Shown here one piece after another: positions 44,510-53,818 of a DNA stretch of 64,000 bases. The notes beneath the pieces were generated by a model. That model was not told the DNA's origin, searched no databases, and saw only the letters and a list, made by a program, of their open reading frames with translations. Where the stretch lies: contig NZ_KV908330.1 in NCBI RefSeq assembly GCF_001999765.1, positions 25,852-89,851 on the forward strand. The letters are read 5' to 3'. This DNA comes from Sinomonas mesophila (GTDB lineage: Bacteria > Actinomycetota > Actinomycetes > Actinomycetales > Micrococcaceae). Made by a program: the position numbers and the translations under genes. Every line of letters starts with the position of its first letter. Positions within the stretch are counted from its first letter, which is position 1.

Positions 44510-45383
44510 GCTGCTCCTCTCCCGCCAGGGACTGGGCGTCCCCGGACGCTTCGTCCTCGTACTCCTCGCTGAGCCGCTCCGCCGTCCAGCCCTCGCCCGC
44601 CGTCCAGCGCACGCTCAGCTCGGCGAGCGGGCCCGCCTGCTCGAACGCGACGGCGCGGTCGCGGAAGAGCTCGAGCAGCGCGAGGAAGCGCGCCACGACG
44701 AGCAGCCGCGAGTCGGCGTCGGACGTCAGGGCACGGAAGCTGAGCGGGCCCGAGGCGCGCAGCCGCACGCCGAGGAGCTCCGCCTGCTCGCGCACGCTCA
44801 CGGGCGGCGCGTGCAGGTGCTCGATCCCGACCTCCGACGGCGGGGCCTCCCTGGGCGCGAAGGCGCCGGCGGCAAGCGCGGCGAACTGCTCGGGCGTGTG
44901 CCGCCACACGAGCTCCGGCAGCAGGGCCGCGAACGCCGGCTCGAGGCTCACCGAGCGCGGGTAGCGCCGGCCCTCCGCCTCGAGCGTCTGGCCGAAGATC
45001 CCGGCGATCTCCTTGAACGCCTTGTACTGCAGGAGCCGCGCGAAGAGCAGGTCCCGGGCCTCGAGCCGGGCCACGTCCTCCTCGTCCTCGACCTCCCCGG
45101 CGGGCAGGAGCCGGGCGGCCTTGAGGTCCAGGAGGGTCGCGGCGATGACGAGGAACTCGCTCGCCTCGTCCAGCGCCCAGTCCTCCCCCTTGGCCCGGAG
45201 GGCGCGGATGTAGGCGATGAAGTCGTCCGTGACGGTCGCGAGCGCCACCTCGGTGACGTCGAGGCGGCGCTTCGCGATGAGGCCGAGCAGGAGGTCGAAG
45301 GGGCCCGTGAAGTTCTCGAGGCGGACCTCGAAGCCCGGCCGGCCGGGGGCCGGCTCCGGGAGCTCCTCGCTAGGGAGCGCCAC
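44499..45383 (-). CDS. scpA: segregation and condensation protein A
   Basis: A 294-residue kleisin subunit of the SMC condensin complex. The N-terminal signature FEVRLENFTGPFDLLLGLI and the following helix KRRLDVTEVALATVTDDFI are characteristic, with a winged helix at the C-terminus (ARFLALLELFRDRAVAFEQ). The GTG at 45383 overlaps the parA 3' end by 14 bp; no better start exists downstream. It is translated with scpB. In the cell it holds the SMC heads together for chromosome arm alignment. Confidence 0.94.
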   Translation of the reverse strand: MALPSEELPEPAPGRPGFEVRLENFTGPFDLLLGLIAKRRLDVTEVALATVTDDFIAYIRALRAKGEDWALDEASEFLVIAATLLDLKAARLLPAGEVEDEEDVARLEARDLLFARLLQYKAFKEIAGIFGQTLEAEGRRYPRSVSLEPAFAALLPELVWRHTPEQFAALAAGAFAPREAPPSEVGIEHLHAPPVSVREQAELLGVRLRASGPLSFRALTSDADSRLLVVARFLALLELFRDRAVAFEQAGPLAELSVRWTAGEGWTAERLSEEYEDEASGDAQSLAGEEQHAG

Positions 45384-46269
45384 CGCGGGCCACGAGCTCG
45401 CGCGCGAGCCGGCGGTAGGCCTCGGCACCGGAGTGGTTCGACGCGTACTGCGTGATCGGCTCGGCCGCGACGGTCGCGTCCGCGAACTTGATCGTGCGCT
45501 TGATGACCGTGTCAAAGACCTTGTCCCCGAAGGCCTCGACGAGGCGGGCGAGGACCTCGCGGGTGTGGAGGGTCCGCGCGTCGTACATCGTCGCGAGCAC
45601 GCCGTCGACGACGAGCCGGGGGTTGAGCCGGTCTTGGACCTTCTCGATCGTCTCGACGAGCAGGGCCACGGCCCGCAGGGCGAAGAACTCGCAGATGAGC
45701 GGGATGATGACACCGTGCGCCGCCGTGAGCGCGTTGACGGTCAGGAGGCCGAGGGAGGGCTGGCAGTCGATGAGAATGAGATCGTACTCGTCCTCGACGT
45801 TGCGCAGCGCCCCCGCGAGGACCTGTTCGCGGGCCACCTCCGTGACGAGCTGGACCTCGGCGGCGGAGAGGTCGATGTTGGCCGGCAGGAGATCGAGGCC
45901 CTCGACGTTGGTCCTGCGGATCGCCTCGTGGACGTCGGTGTGCCGGTCCATCATGACGTTGTAGACGGTGGTCTCGAGCTCGTGGGGGTTGATGCCCAGG
46001 CCCGCGGAGAGCGCGCCCTGCGGGTCGAAGTCCACGAGGAGTACGCGGCGGCCGTACTCGGCGAGCGCCGCCGCCAGGTTGATGGCCGAGGTCGTCTTGC
46101 CGACCCCGCCCTTCTGGTTGACCATCGCGATGATGCGGGCCGGGCCGCGGGAGCCCAGCGGGGTGGGTTCAGGGAACTCGCGCAACGGGCGGCCCGTCGG
46201 GCCGAGGGCCGCGTCCCCGAGCTCCTCCGAGATGTCCTCGAGAGTCATTGACCCCTGATCGTTGCTCAC
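45370..46269 (-). CDS. ParA family ATPase, Rv1708-like
   Basis: A 299-residue ParA-type ATPase with the deviant Walker A motif NQKGGVGKTT (51-60), LLVDFDPQGALSAGLG, and DLILIDCQPSLGLLTVNAL. It is the head of the scpA/scpB operon, as in mycobacteria, which suggests a chromosome-segregation role distinct from that of the parAB pair. GTG at 46269, with GGATGG five bases upstream, is my choice; in-frame ATGs at 46341 and 46455 are possible and would add non-conserved residues. Its C-terminus overlaps scpA. Confidence 0.88.
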   Translation of the reverse strand: MSNDQGSMTLEDISEELGDAALGPTGRPLREFPEPTPLGSRGPARIIAMVNQKGGVGKTTSAINLAAALAEYGRRVLLVDFDPQGALSAGLGINPHELETTVYNVMMDRHTDVHEAIRRTNVEGLDLLPANIDLSAAEVQLVTEVAREQVLAGALRNVEDEYDLILIDCQPSLGLLTVNALTAAHGVIIPLICEFFALRAVALLVETIEKVQDRLNPRLVVDGVLATMYDARTLHTREVLARLVEAFGDKVFDTVIKRTIKFADATVAAEPITQYASNHSGAEAYRRLARELVARGGAP

Positions 46270-46432
46270 GTATCCATCCACACTTTCGGTATCGCTGGCC
46301 TGCGGTTCCTTGATGCCAGCGTACACACGCGCGACACGCATTCCGCCGAACCTTGAAGGGATGGCCCCACGGCGAGCCTTACCCTCAACCTGAGCCTCAA
46401 GGTTCCCCCGGCTGCGGGTCTGACACGCCCAA

Positions 46433-46486
46433 GGGCCGCCCCCGAGGAGCCACACTGTGCAGAGTGTGGCTCCAGGGAGGCGGCCC
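46433..46486. terminator. large compound terminator downstream of dctA
   Basis: GGGCCGCC (46433-46440) pairs with GGCGGCCC (46479-46486), enclosing a perfect inner stem GGAGCCACACT (46446-46456) with AGTGTGGCTCC (46463-46473) and a 6-nt loop. It follows the dctA stop on the minus strand. Confidence 0.85.
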
Positions 46487-46527
46487 GGGCTACGGCGGAG
46501 GACACCGCCGCAGGCTCAGTGGCCGGC

Positions 46528-47934
46528 TCAGGCGCGGGCGTACTCGCGGTCCGCGGTGGGCTGCTGGGCGTCCGCCGGCTGGCCGGGGATGTCCTCGACC
46601 TCGGGCTCGGAACCGTGGCCGTGCCCGGCGAGCATCGTGCTCTCGTCGAACGGGCGGGCCCCGGAGAGCACCTCGCCGACACGCTCGCGGTCGATCTCCT
46701 TGGTCCACGTGCCCATGAGGACGGTGGCGACGGCGTTGCCCGTGAAGTTGGTCAGGGCGCGCGCCTCGGACATGAACCGGTCGATGCCGACGATGAAGGA
46801 CACGCCGCCCACGAGGTGCGGGGCGTGGGCCTGCAGGCCGCCCGCGAGGGTCGCGAGGCCAGCGCCGGTGACGCCCGCTGCGCCCTTCGAGGCGATGATC
46901 ATGAAGACCAGGAGGCCGATCTGCTCGCCGAGGGCGAGCGGGGTGCCCATCGCCGTCGCGATGAAGAGCGAGGCCATGGTCAGGTAGATCGCCGTGCCGT
47001 CGAGGTTGAACGAGTAGCCCGTTGGGACGGTGACGCCGACGACCGGCTTCGAGACGCCGAGGTGCTCCATCTTCGCGATGAGCCGCGGCAGGGCCGCCTC
47101 GGAGGACGAGGTCGAGACGATGATGAGGTACTCCCGGCCCAGGTACTTCATGAGCTTGAACAGATTCACGCCGGAGACGAGCTTCAGGAGCGTGCCGAGG
47201 ACGACCACGATGAACAGGGCGCACGTGATGTAGAAGGCGATCATCAGCGTGGCGAGGCTCATCACGGCCTGCCACCCGGTCGCGCCGACGACGGCGGCGA
47301 TCGCGCCGAACGCGCCGATGGGGGCGAGCCACATGATCATGATGAGGATGCGGAAGATGAGGGCCTGGGCTTGGCGGATGAACTCGAGGAGCATCGCACC
47401 GGTCTTGCCCATGCGCTGGAGCGCGAAGCCGACGAGGAGCGCGATGAAGAGCGTCTGGAGGATCTCGCCCGAGGTCAGCGAGGAGAGCATCGTCTTGGGG
47501 ATGATGCCGAGCAGGAAGTCGGTCGTGCCCTTCGACTCGCCCGCCTGGTAGGTCGCGTTGGCGAGGTTGAGGCCCTCGCCCGGGTGGACGATGTTGCCGA
47601 CGACGAGGCCGATGCCGAGCGCGAACGTGCTCATGGCCAGGAAGTAGAGGAGCGCCAGGCCGCCGACGCGCCCGACCGTCCTTGCCTTGGCGATCGAGCC
47701 GATGCCCAGGACGATCGTGCAGAAGATGACCGGGGCGATCATCATCTTGATGAGGCCCACGAACGCGTCGCCCACGGGCTTGAGGCTTGCGGCGAAGCCC
47801 TCCTTGCCCGGGAACAGGAGGCCGACCGCGACGCCGAGCACGACGGCGACGATGACGGCGATGTAGAGGAAGTGCGTCTTGTCGACCGGCTTCTTGGACC
47901 GGGCCGGCGCGGGCGCCGCTGGCGACATTGCCAC
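46528..47934 (-). CDS. dctA: C4-dicarboxylate:cation symporter DctA
   Basis: A 468-residue DAACS-family transporter for succinate, fumarate and malate. About eight membrane helices and two re-entrant loops are visible, with the serine-rich VSTSSSEAALPR motif of hairpin 1, the PTGYSFNLDGT motif, and FMSEARALTNFTGNAVAT that contains the substrate-binding Asn/Arg region. Starts GTG at 47934 after AAGGAG at six bases; an ATG two codons later is also possible. Divergent from the sensor kinase/response-regulator pair, which probably activates it. Confidence 0.95.
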   Translation of the reverse strand: MAMSPAAPAPARSKKPVDKTHFLYIAVIVAVVLGVAVGLLFPGKEGFAASLKPVGDAFVGLIKMMIAPVIFCTIVLGIGSIAKARTVGRVGGLALLYFLAMSTFALGIGLVVGNIVHPGEGLNLANATYQAGESKGTTDFLLGIIPKTMLSSLTSGEILQTLFIALLVGFALQRMGKTGAMLLEFIRQAQALIFRILIMIMWLAPIGAFGAIAAVVGATGWQAVMSLATLMIAFYITCALFIVVVLGTLLKLVSGVNLFKLMKYLGREYLIIVSTSSSEAALPRLIAKMEHLGVSKPVVGVTVPTGYSFNLDGTAIYLTMASLFIATAMGTPLALGEQIGLLVFMIIASKGAAGVTGAGLATLAGGLQAHAPHLVGGVSFIVGIDRFMSEARALTNFTGNAVATVLMGTWTKEIDRERVGEVLSGARPFDESTMLAGHGHGSEPEVEDIPGQPADAQQPTADREYARA

Positions 47935-48002
47935 GGTGATCTCCTTGGTACTTTGTGGGGTGCCCCCCCTGGGGCCGTTTCCACCACTACTGTGGGGCAG
48001 GC

Positions 48003-48018
48003 TGTGACAGGGGTCACC
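48003..48018. promoter_or_regulatory. Crp/GlxR-like site TGTGA-N6-TCACC
   Basis: TGTGA (48003-48007) and TCACC (48014-48018) with six bases between them, one mismatch from the Crp consensus. It sits in the dctA/dctS divergent promoter region. Carbon-source control of a C4-dicarboxylate transporter by GlxR/Crp would make sense. Confidence 0.5.
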
Positions 48019-48033
48019 GTTGCGGTCATATTG

Positions 48034-48045
48034 GTCACAGGTGAC
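48034..48045. promoter_or_regulatory. GTCACAGGTGAC inverted repeat in dctA/dctS region
   Basis: A GTCAC/GTGAC inverted repeat at 48034-48045, about 20 bp upstream of the dctS start. Candidate binding site for the adjacent response regulator. Confidence 0.4.
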
Positions 48046-48065
48046 GTTCGTGCCGAGGAGGGCCG

Positions 48066-49691
48066 ATGAAGAAGCTGAGCCTCGCGAACAGGCTCCTGGC
48101 GATCCTCGTCCTCGCCGTCGCCGCGCTCACTGCGTTCATCGGCACAGCCATGGTGCTCGACGCACGCAACCAAACCCACGAGCAGGCCGGCCGGCGCACG
48201 CTCGCCGTCGCCGAAGCCATCGCGGACAGTCCCTTCGTCATCGACGCTGCCGCGCGGTCCGGGACGCAGGACCCAACGCCTGCGCTCCAGCCCTACGCGG
48301 CCCAGCTCACGGCGGATGCGGGGCTGGACTTCGTGACGATCATGGCCCCTGACCGGACACGCTGGACCCACGCGAACCCCGAGCAGATCGGCGGCAAGTA
48401 CATCGGCAGCGTTGACGACGCGCTCGCTGGCCGCCCCCTGACCGAGACGTTCGAGGGGACGCTCGGGCTCTCGGTGCGTTCGATCGTCCCCATCCTCTCC
48501 GCCGACGGGAGCGTCCTCGGCATGGTCTCGGCGGGCGTGCGTGTGAGCGCCCTCGACGTCGCCCTGGCTGGCCGCCTCCCCGCGGTCCTCGCGGTGGCCG
48601 CCGCGGTGCTCGCGCTCGGCGTCGTCGGCTCGGTCGTCCTCGGCCGGTATCTGGCCTCCGTGACGCGCGGCTACGGCCCCGAGCAGCTCGGCCAGCTCTT
48701 CGCCTACTACGAGTCGGTGCTGCATTCGGTGCGCGAGGGGGTGATCCTCGTGGACCGGTCGGGGCGCGTCGTCATCCGCAACGACCAGGCCTCGCGCCTG
48801 CTCGGGCTCTCGGACGCGGACGACGCCGGCCCCTCCTCGGCGGCGCCCGTTGCCGCGCGGCTCGACGAGCTCGGCCTCCCGGAGAGCCTCCGGGAGCTGC
48901 TCGCGAGCGGCCGGACGGCGCACGACGAGATCCACGTGACCGCGGACAGGGTCCTCGTCGTGAACCAGGAGCCCGCGCTCAGCCACGAGGGCCGGCGGAC
49001 GAGGGTGCTCGGCGCCGTCGCGACCCTGCGCGACCGGACGGAGATCGAGGCCCTCGGGAGCGAGCTCGAGACGATGCGCACGCTCTCCGACGCGCTTCGG
49101 AGCCAGACCCACGAGCACGCCAACCGGCTGCACACGATCGTGTCCCTGCTCGAGCTCGGCCGGACCGAGCAGGCTCTCTCCTTCGCCACCGAGGACCTGC
49201 ACCTGAGCCAGTCCCTGGCCGACGAGCTCGTCGTCTCGCTGGACGAGCCCGTGCTCGCCGCGCTCGTCATGGGCAAGGCGGCGCAGGCCAACGAGCGCGG
49301 CGTCCGGCTCGACGCCGAGGCCACGGACTCGCTCGCCGGGACGGGGGTCGCCGCGCAGGACCTCGTGACCGTCGTCGGGAACCTCGTGGACAACGCGATC
49401 GACGCCGCCGCGTCCGGCGAGGCGCCCCGCTGGGTCTCGCTCGAGATCGCGGTGGAGGAGGCCGCCGTCGTCATCGAGGTGGCCGACAGCGGGCCGGGCG
49501 TGCCCGAGGAGGAGGCCGAGGCGGTGCTGCGCTACGGATACTCGACCAAGCCGCACAGCGGCCAGGGCAGGGGGCTGGGCCTCGCGCTCGTCTCCCGCAC
49601 GGTGAACCGGCTGGGCGGAACGCTCACGCTGGGCCGGCGTCAGGGCGCCGTCTTCACCGTCATGCTGCCGACCAAGGAGGCCACACCGTGA
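48066..49691 (+). CDS. DctS/CitA-type sensor histidine kinase
   Basis: A 541-residue membrane sensor kinase of the citrate/C4-dicarboxylate class. First membrane helix at about 8-30, extracytoplasmic ligand-binding domain at about 31-168 with FVTIMAPDRTRWTHANPEQIGGKYIG, second helix at about 169-194, PAS domain at about 215-330, then a SpoOB-type dimerisation helix with QTHEHANRLHTIVSLLELG (phosphoacceptor His near 349). The ATPase domain has NLVDNAIDAA, DSGPGVP and GRGLGLALV. Its stop overlaps the response regulator start (GTGA). Divergent from dctA, so likely to sense C4-dicarboxylates. Confidence 0.92.
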   Translation: MKKLSLANRLLAILVLAVAALTAFIGTAMVLDARNQTHEQAGRRTLAVAEAIADSPFVIDAAARSGTQDPTPALQPYAAQLTADAGLDFVTIMAPDRTRWTHANPEQIGGKYIGSVDDALAGRPLTETFEGTLGLSVRSIVPILSADGSVLGMVSAGVRVSALDVALAGRLPAVLAVAAAVLALGVVGSVVLGRYLASVTRGYGPEQLGQLFAYYESVLHSVREGVILVDRSGRVVIRNDQASRLLGLSDADDAGPSSAAPVAARLDELGLPESLRELLASGRTAHDEIHVTADRVLVVNQEPALSHEGRRTRVLGAVATLRDRTEIEALGSELETMRTLSDALRSQTHEHANRLHTIVSLLELGRTEQALSFATEDLHLSQSLADELVVSLDEPVLAALVMGKAAQANERGVRLDAEATDSLAGTGVAAQDLVTVVGNLVDNAIDAAASGEAPRWVSLEIAVEEAAVVIEVADSGPGVPEEEAEAVLRYGYSTKPHSGQGRGLGLALVSRTVNRLGGTLTLGRRQGAVFTVMLPTKEATP

Positions 49692-50383
49692 GGGACCTGC
49701 GGGTTCTCGTCGTCGAGGACGAACTGATCGCCGCGGACGCCCACGCGGCGTACGTGGGCCGGGTGGAGGGGTTCGTGCACGCTGGGACGGCGCACGACGG
49801 CGCGTCCGCCCTGCGGCTGGCCGGCGAGCTGGCGGCGGCGGGGACGCCCGTGGATCTCGTGCTCCTGGACATGAACCTCCCGGACCTCCACGGCCTCGAC
49901 GTCGGCAGGAGGCTGCGGGCGGCGGGCCACGCCGTCGACATCATCGCGATCACGGCGGTGCGCGAGCTGCCGATCGTGCGCCGGGCGATCTCCGTGGGGG
50001 TCGTGCAGTACCTCATCAAGCCGTTCACCTTCGCCGCGTTCGCGGAGCGGCTCGAGCACTACCGCCGCTACCACGAGGCGCTCAGCGCCGCCGGGCGCAC
50101 GGCGTCCCAGAGCGCCGTGGACGAGGCCCTCTCGGCGCTGCGCGCGCCCATCCCGCAGCCGCTGCCCAAGGGCCTGTCCCAGGAGACCCTCGAGTCCATC
50201 CGCCAGTACCTGCGCTCGCGCGGGACGGCCGTCTCCGCGGCTGAACTGACGGAGGCCGTGGGCGTCTCCCGGGTCACCGCGCGGCGCTACCTCGAGCATC
50301 TGGCGGACGCGGGAGAGCTTACGCGCTCGGCACGCTACGGCACCCCGGGCCGCCCCGAGAAAGAGTATCGCTGGGCTGGCTGA
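49688..50383 (+). CDS. DctR/CitB-type response regulator
   Basis: A 231-residue regulator with an N-terminal receiver domain (acidic pocket E10, D11; phosphoacceptor D61 in LVLLDMNLPD; lysine in YLIKPF). The C-terminal helix-turn-helix (TAVSAAELTEAVGVSRVTARRYLEHL) is of the CitB/DcuR type. GTG at 49688 overlaps the kinase stop. It is the likely activator of dctA on the opposite side of the intergenic region. Normal length for the family. Confidence 0.92.
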   Translation: MRDLRVLVVEDELIAADAHAAYVGRVEGFVHAGTAHDGASALRLAGELAAAGTPVDLVLLDMNLPDLHGLDVGRRLRAAGHAVDIIAITAVRELPIVRRAISVGVVQYLIKPFTFAAFAERLEHYRRYHEALSAAGRTASQSAVDEALSALRAPIPQPLPKGLSQETLESIRQYLRSRGTAVSAAELTEAVGVSRVTARRYLEHLADAGELTRSARYGTPGRPEKEYRWAG

Positions 50384-50417
50384 CCACCCGGCCCCGAGCA
50401 CTCGGACGGGCCGCACA

Positions 50418-50464
50418 GCTACTGCCCTTCGGGGCCGCCCCGCTACTGCCCTTCGGGGCCGCCC
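50418..50464 (+). repeat. 23-bp direct repeat, period 24, downstream of dctR
   Basis: GCTACTGCCCTTCGGGGCC plus GCCC occurs at 50418-50440 and again, identical, at 50442-50464, about 35 bp after the response-regulator stop and just before the small acidic gene. Each unit has a small internal complementarity. Confidence 0.8.
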
Positions 50465-50528
50465 GGGCCTACCTTTGAAGCAGGAGGGCCGCCGCCCGGG
50501 CGGCCCCCGTCACCGGGAAGGAGCCGCC

Positions 50529-50666
50529 ATGAGCCAGGACACCGAGGGCGCCATCGCCGACGAGGAACCGGAGCGCACCACGCCGGACGTCTCCACGATC
50601 CCCGACGGCTCGGGCAACGACCGCGACCCGGACGAGTCCGAGGACGAGCGCTTCGACGCAGGCTGA
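50529..50666 (+). CDS. small acidic protein, 45 residues
   Basis: A very short ORF beginning MSQDTEGAIADEEPER and ending in DERFDAG, with GGGAAGGAG seven bases before the ATG. It is strongly acidic and hydrophilic with no structured element visible. Related short acidic proteins of unknown function occur in Micrococcaceae. The upstream ATG at 50475 lacks a good ribosome-binding site. The good site and codon use support it being translated. Confidence 0.6.
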   Translation: MSQDTEGAIADEEPERTTPDVSTIPDGSGNDRDPDESEDERFDAG

Positions 50667-50734
50667 CGGCGGCCCGCGGGGCAGCCGTCAGGCCTCACGG
50701 TCGCGATGAGGGGGCCACACAGAGAGGACGAGCC

Positions 50735-50971
50735 ATGACCCACAGCCTCGACTACGGCGACACCGAGGACGACGACCTCACCGAGCCCCTTGACGGGCGG
50801 GACAGCCAGGCCCCCGAGGGATCGAGTGACAACCCCGAGACGATGGAGGAGATCGACCCGCTGCACGATCCGCGGCGGCTCATCGAGCTCGACGCCGAAG
50901 AGGGGGAAAGCCCCGAGGCCGAGCTCGACGTCGAGGAGGAGAACCCGGACATCGAGCTCGGAATCGACTGA
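50735..50971 (+). CDS. small acidic protein, 78 residues
   Basis: A hydrophilic protein of 78 residues with about one-third Asp/Glu, repeated EEIDPLHDPRRLIELD-type stretches and no membrane or metal motif. GAGAGGACGAGCC precedes the ATG. It is followed within 12 bp by a strong terminator. It forms a pair with the preceding acidic gene. Not recognised as a named family. Confidence 0.7.
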   Translation: MTHSLDYGDTEDDDLTEPLDGRDSQAPEGSSDNPETMEEIDPLHDPRRLIELDAEEGESPEAELDVEEENPDIELGID

Positions 50972-50982
50972 CGCCGGACGGC

Positions 50983-51018
50983 AAAGGGCCGCCGGGGCTT
51001 GTGCCCCGGCGGCCCTTT
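50983..51018 (+). terminator. terminator, 16-bp perfect stem
   Basis: AAAGGGCCGCCGGGGC (50983-50998) pairs with GCCCCGGCGGCCCTTT (51003-51018), 4-nt loop, followed by CG. Ends the acidic-protein transcript. Confidence 0.9.
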
Positions 51019-51417
51019 CGTGTGCGCTCCCGGGGGACTGCTGGGGCAACCAAGTAGTCTGCGCCGGAAATTCGGGTACTTGGAAGGGCAGGTCAAGTGG
51101 TGCCCCAGGTGGATATCTCAAATACATTGCATTTGGAGGGGATTTTCTCCTCGCCGCGCATGTAGCTATCCATCCAGACGACCCACGAATTTGCTTTCTT
51201 TTGGGGGAGCCGCCAGTGAACTACGCCTCACATAGCCCGCCCGGGGCCGCCGCCGGCTAACGCCGGCCCACTGACGGCCCGCTTGGGCAGCAACACCTCG
51301 TCCGTACAGGCGGAATGCGCCGCCCTACGGCGATCTCGCGCACCCTCGTGCGCATTATTTCGCTTTCCTCCATCATTCCTTCCTTTATTGCGCCCTAAAT
51401 TCCCAGGAGGCATCCAA
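51019..51417 (+). other. low-GC leader region of the LPETG surface-protein gene
   Basis: 399 bp without a gene, distinctly AT-richer than the rest of the window. It holds the structured element at 51041-51108, a second imperfect hairpin around 51117-51136 (CTCAAAT with ATTTGGAG), and a purine-rich ribosome-binding site CAGGAGG at about 51404. Probably promoter plus long 5' leader. Confidence 0.55.
51041..51108 (+). ncRNA. candidate structured RNA in leader of LPETG gene
   Basis: An outer stem CTGGGGC-A-ACCA (51041-51052) pairs with TGGTGCCCCAG (51098-51108) with a one-base bulge. Within it CCAAGTA (51050-51056) can pair with TACTTGG (51077-51083), and CCG/CGG closes a small inner loop. The CCA is shared, so the two stems are partly exclusive, as in a switch. 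It does not match any riboswitch consensus I know. Confidence 0.4.
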
Positions 51418-53050
<1,633 letters not shown>

Positions 53051-53082
53051 CTCCGTTCCGCATTGATTGACTGTCGGCCCGC

Positions 53083-53790
53083 GTGACCGACGTCGATCCC
53101 CGCAAGGGCCGGCAGCCTCAGGCTGCCGGCCCTTCCGCGTCTCCACGATCTGCGTCTCCACGATCTGCGGGTTCCCAGCCCTCGGGTCTCATCGGCATCG
53201 TGCTCGCGGCGGGCGCCGGGCGGCGCATGGGCCGCCCCAAGGCGCTGGTCGCGGACGACGCCGGCCCCTGGCTCGAGCGCGCCGTGCGCCTCCTGCTCGG
53301 GGCGGGCTGCGGGCGGGTCCTCGCAGTTCTGGGAGCCTCCGCTGCCGAGGCCGCGCGCCTCCTCCCCGACGATCCGCGGGTGAGCGCCGTGGTCGCAACC
53401 GAGTGGGCGGAGGGCGTGGGCGCGTCGCTGCGCGCGGGGCTCGAGGCCGCCGCGACCGTCACGGACGGCATCGGGAACGCGCCGTCGGCCGCCCTCGTGA
53501 CGCTCGTCGACCTGCCCTGGCTCGAGGCCGAGGCCTTCGCCCGGGTCGCCGGGGCGGGGTCGGGGCCAGCGGACCTCCGCCGGGCGATGTACGCCGGCAG
53601 GCCGGGGCACCCCGTGCTCATCGGGCGCGACCACTGGGCCCCGCTGGGCGAGTCTCTGGCCGGGGACACCGGCGCGGGCCCCTACCTCGCCGCCCACGGC
53701 GCGGTCGCCGTCGACTGCTCGGGCCTCGGCGGCGACCGCGATCAGGACGAACCCCTCCGAGGAAACCCCGCAGGTCGTCCTAAACGCTAA
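53083..53790 (+). CDS. MobA/MocA-like nucleotidyltransferase
   Basis: A 235-residue protein. The signature GIVLAAGAGRRMGRPKAL (about 37-54) is the NTP-binding motif of MobA/MocA enzymes; VDLPWLE is the metal-binding aspartate region, and GHPVLIGRDHW follows. Likely transfers CMP or GMP to molybdopterin or a related acceptor (established for the family, not tested here). The only usable start is the GTG at 53083, with no ribosome-binding site; the first 35 residues are encoded by the cspA terminator and a 15-bp duplication, and are unlike homologues. Translation may therefore be low or start unusually. Confidence 0.75.
   Translation: MTDVDPRKGRQPQAAGPSASPRSASPRSAGSQPSGLIGIVLAAGAGRRMGRPKALVADDAGPWLERAVRLLLGAGCGRVLAVLGASAAEAARLLPDDPRVSAVVATEWAEGVGASLRAGLEAAATVTDGIGNAPSAALVTLVDLPWLEAEAFARVAGAGSGPADLRRAMYAGRPGHPVLIGRDHWAPLGESLAGDTGAGPYLAAHGAVAVDCSGLGGDRDQDEPLRGNPAGRPKR
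53104..53134 (+). terminator. cspA terminator embedded in the nucleotidyltransferase frame
   Basis: AAGGGCCGGCAGCC (53104-53117) pairs perfectly with GGCTGCCGGCCCTT (53121-53134), 3-nt loop. It lies 54 bp after the cspA stop and 21 bp after the GTG of the next gene. Confidence 0.9.
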
Positions 53791-53811
53791 CCGTTCTCAT
53801 TTGTGTTAGCG
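53785..53811. promoter_or_regulatory. operator-like inverted repeat CGCTAAC-N13-GTTAGCG
   Basis: Perfect 7-bp arms at 53785-53791 and 53805-53811 with a 13-base AT-rich middle (ACGGTT/TCTCATTT type), seven bases before the ATG of the AztD-like gene. The AT-rich core and target gene suggest Zur-type zinc repression, but the match to published Zur boxes is loose. Confidence 0.5.
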
Positions 53812-53818
53812 TACGGGC

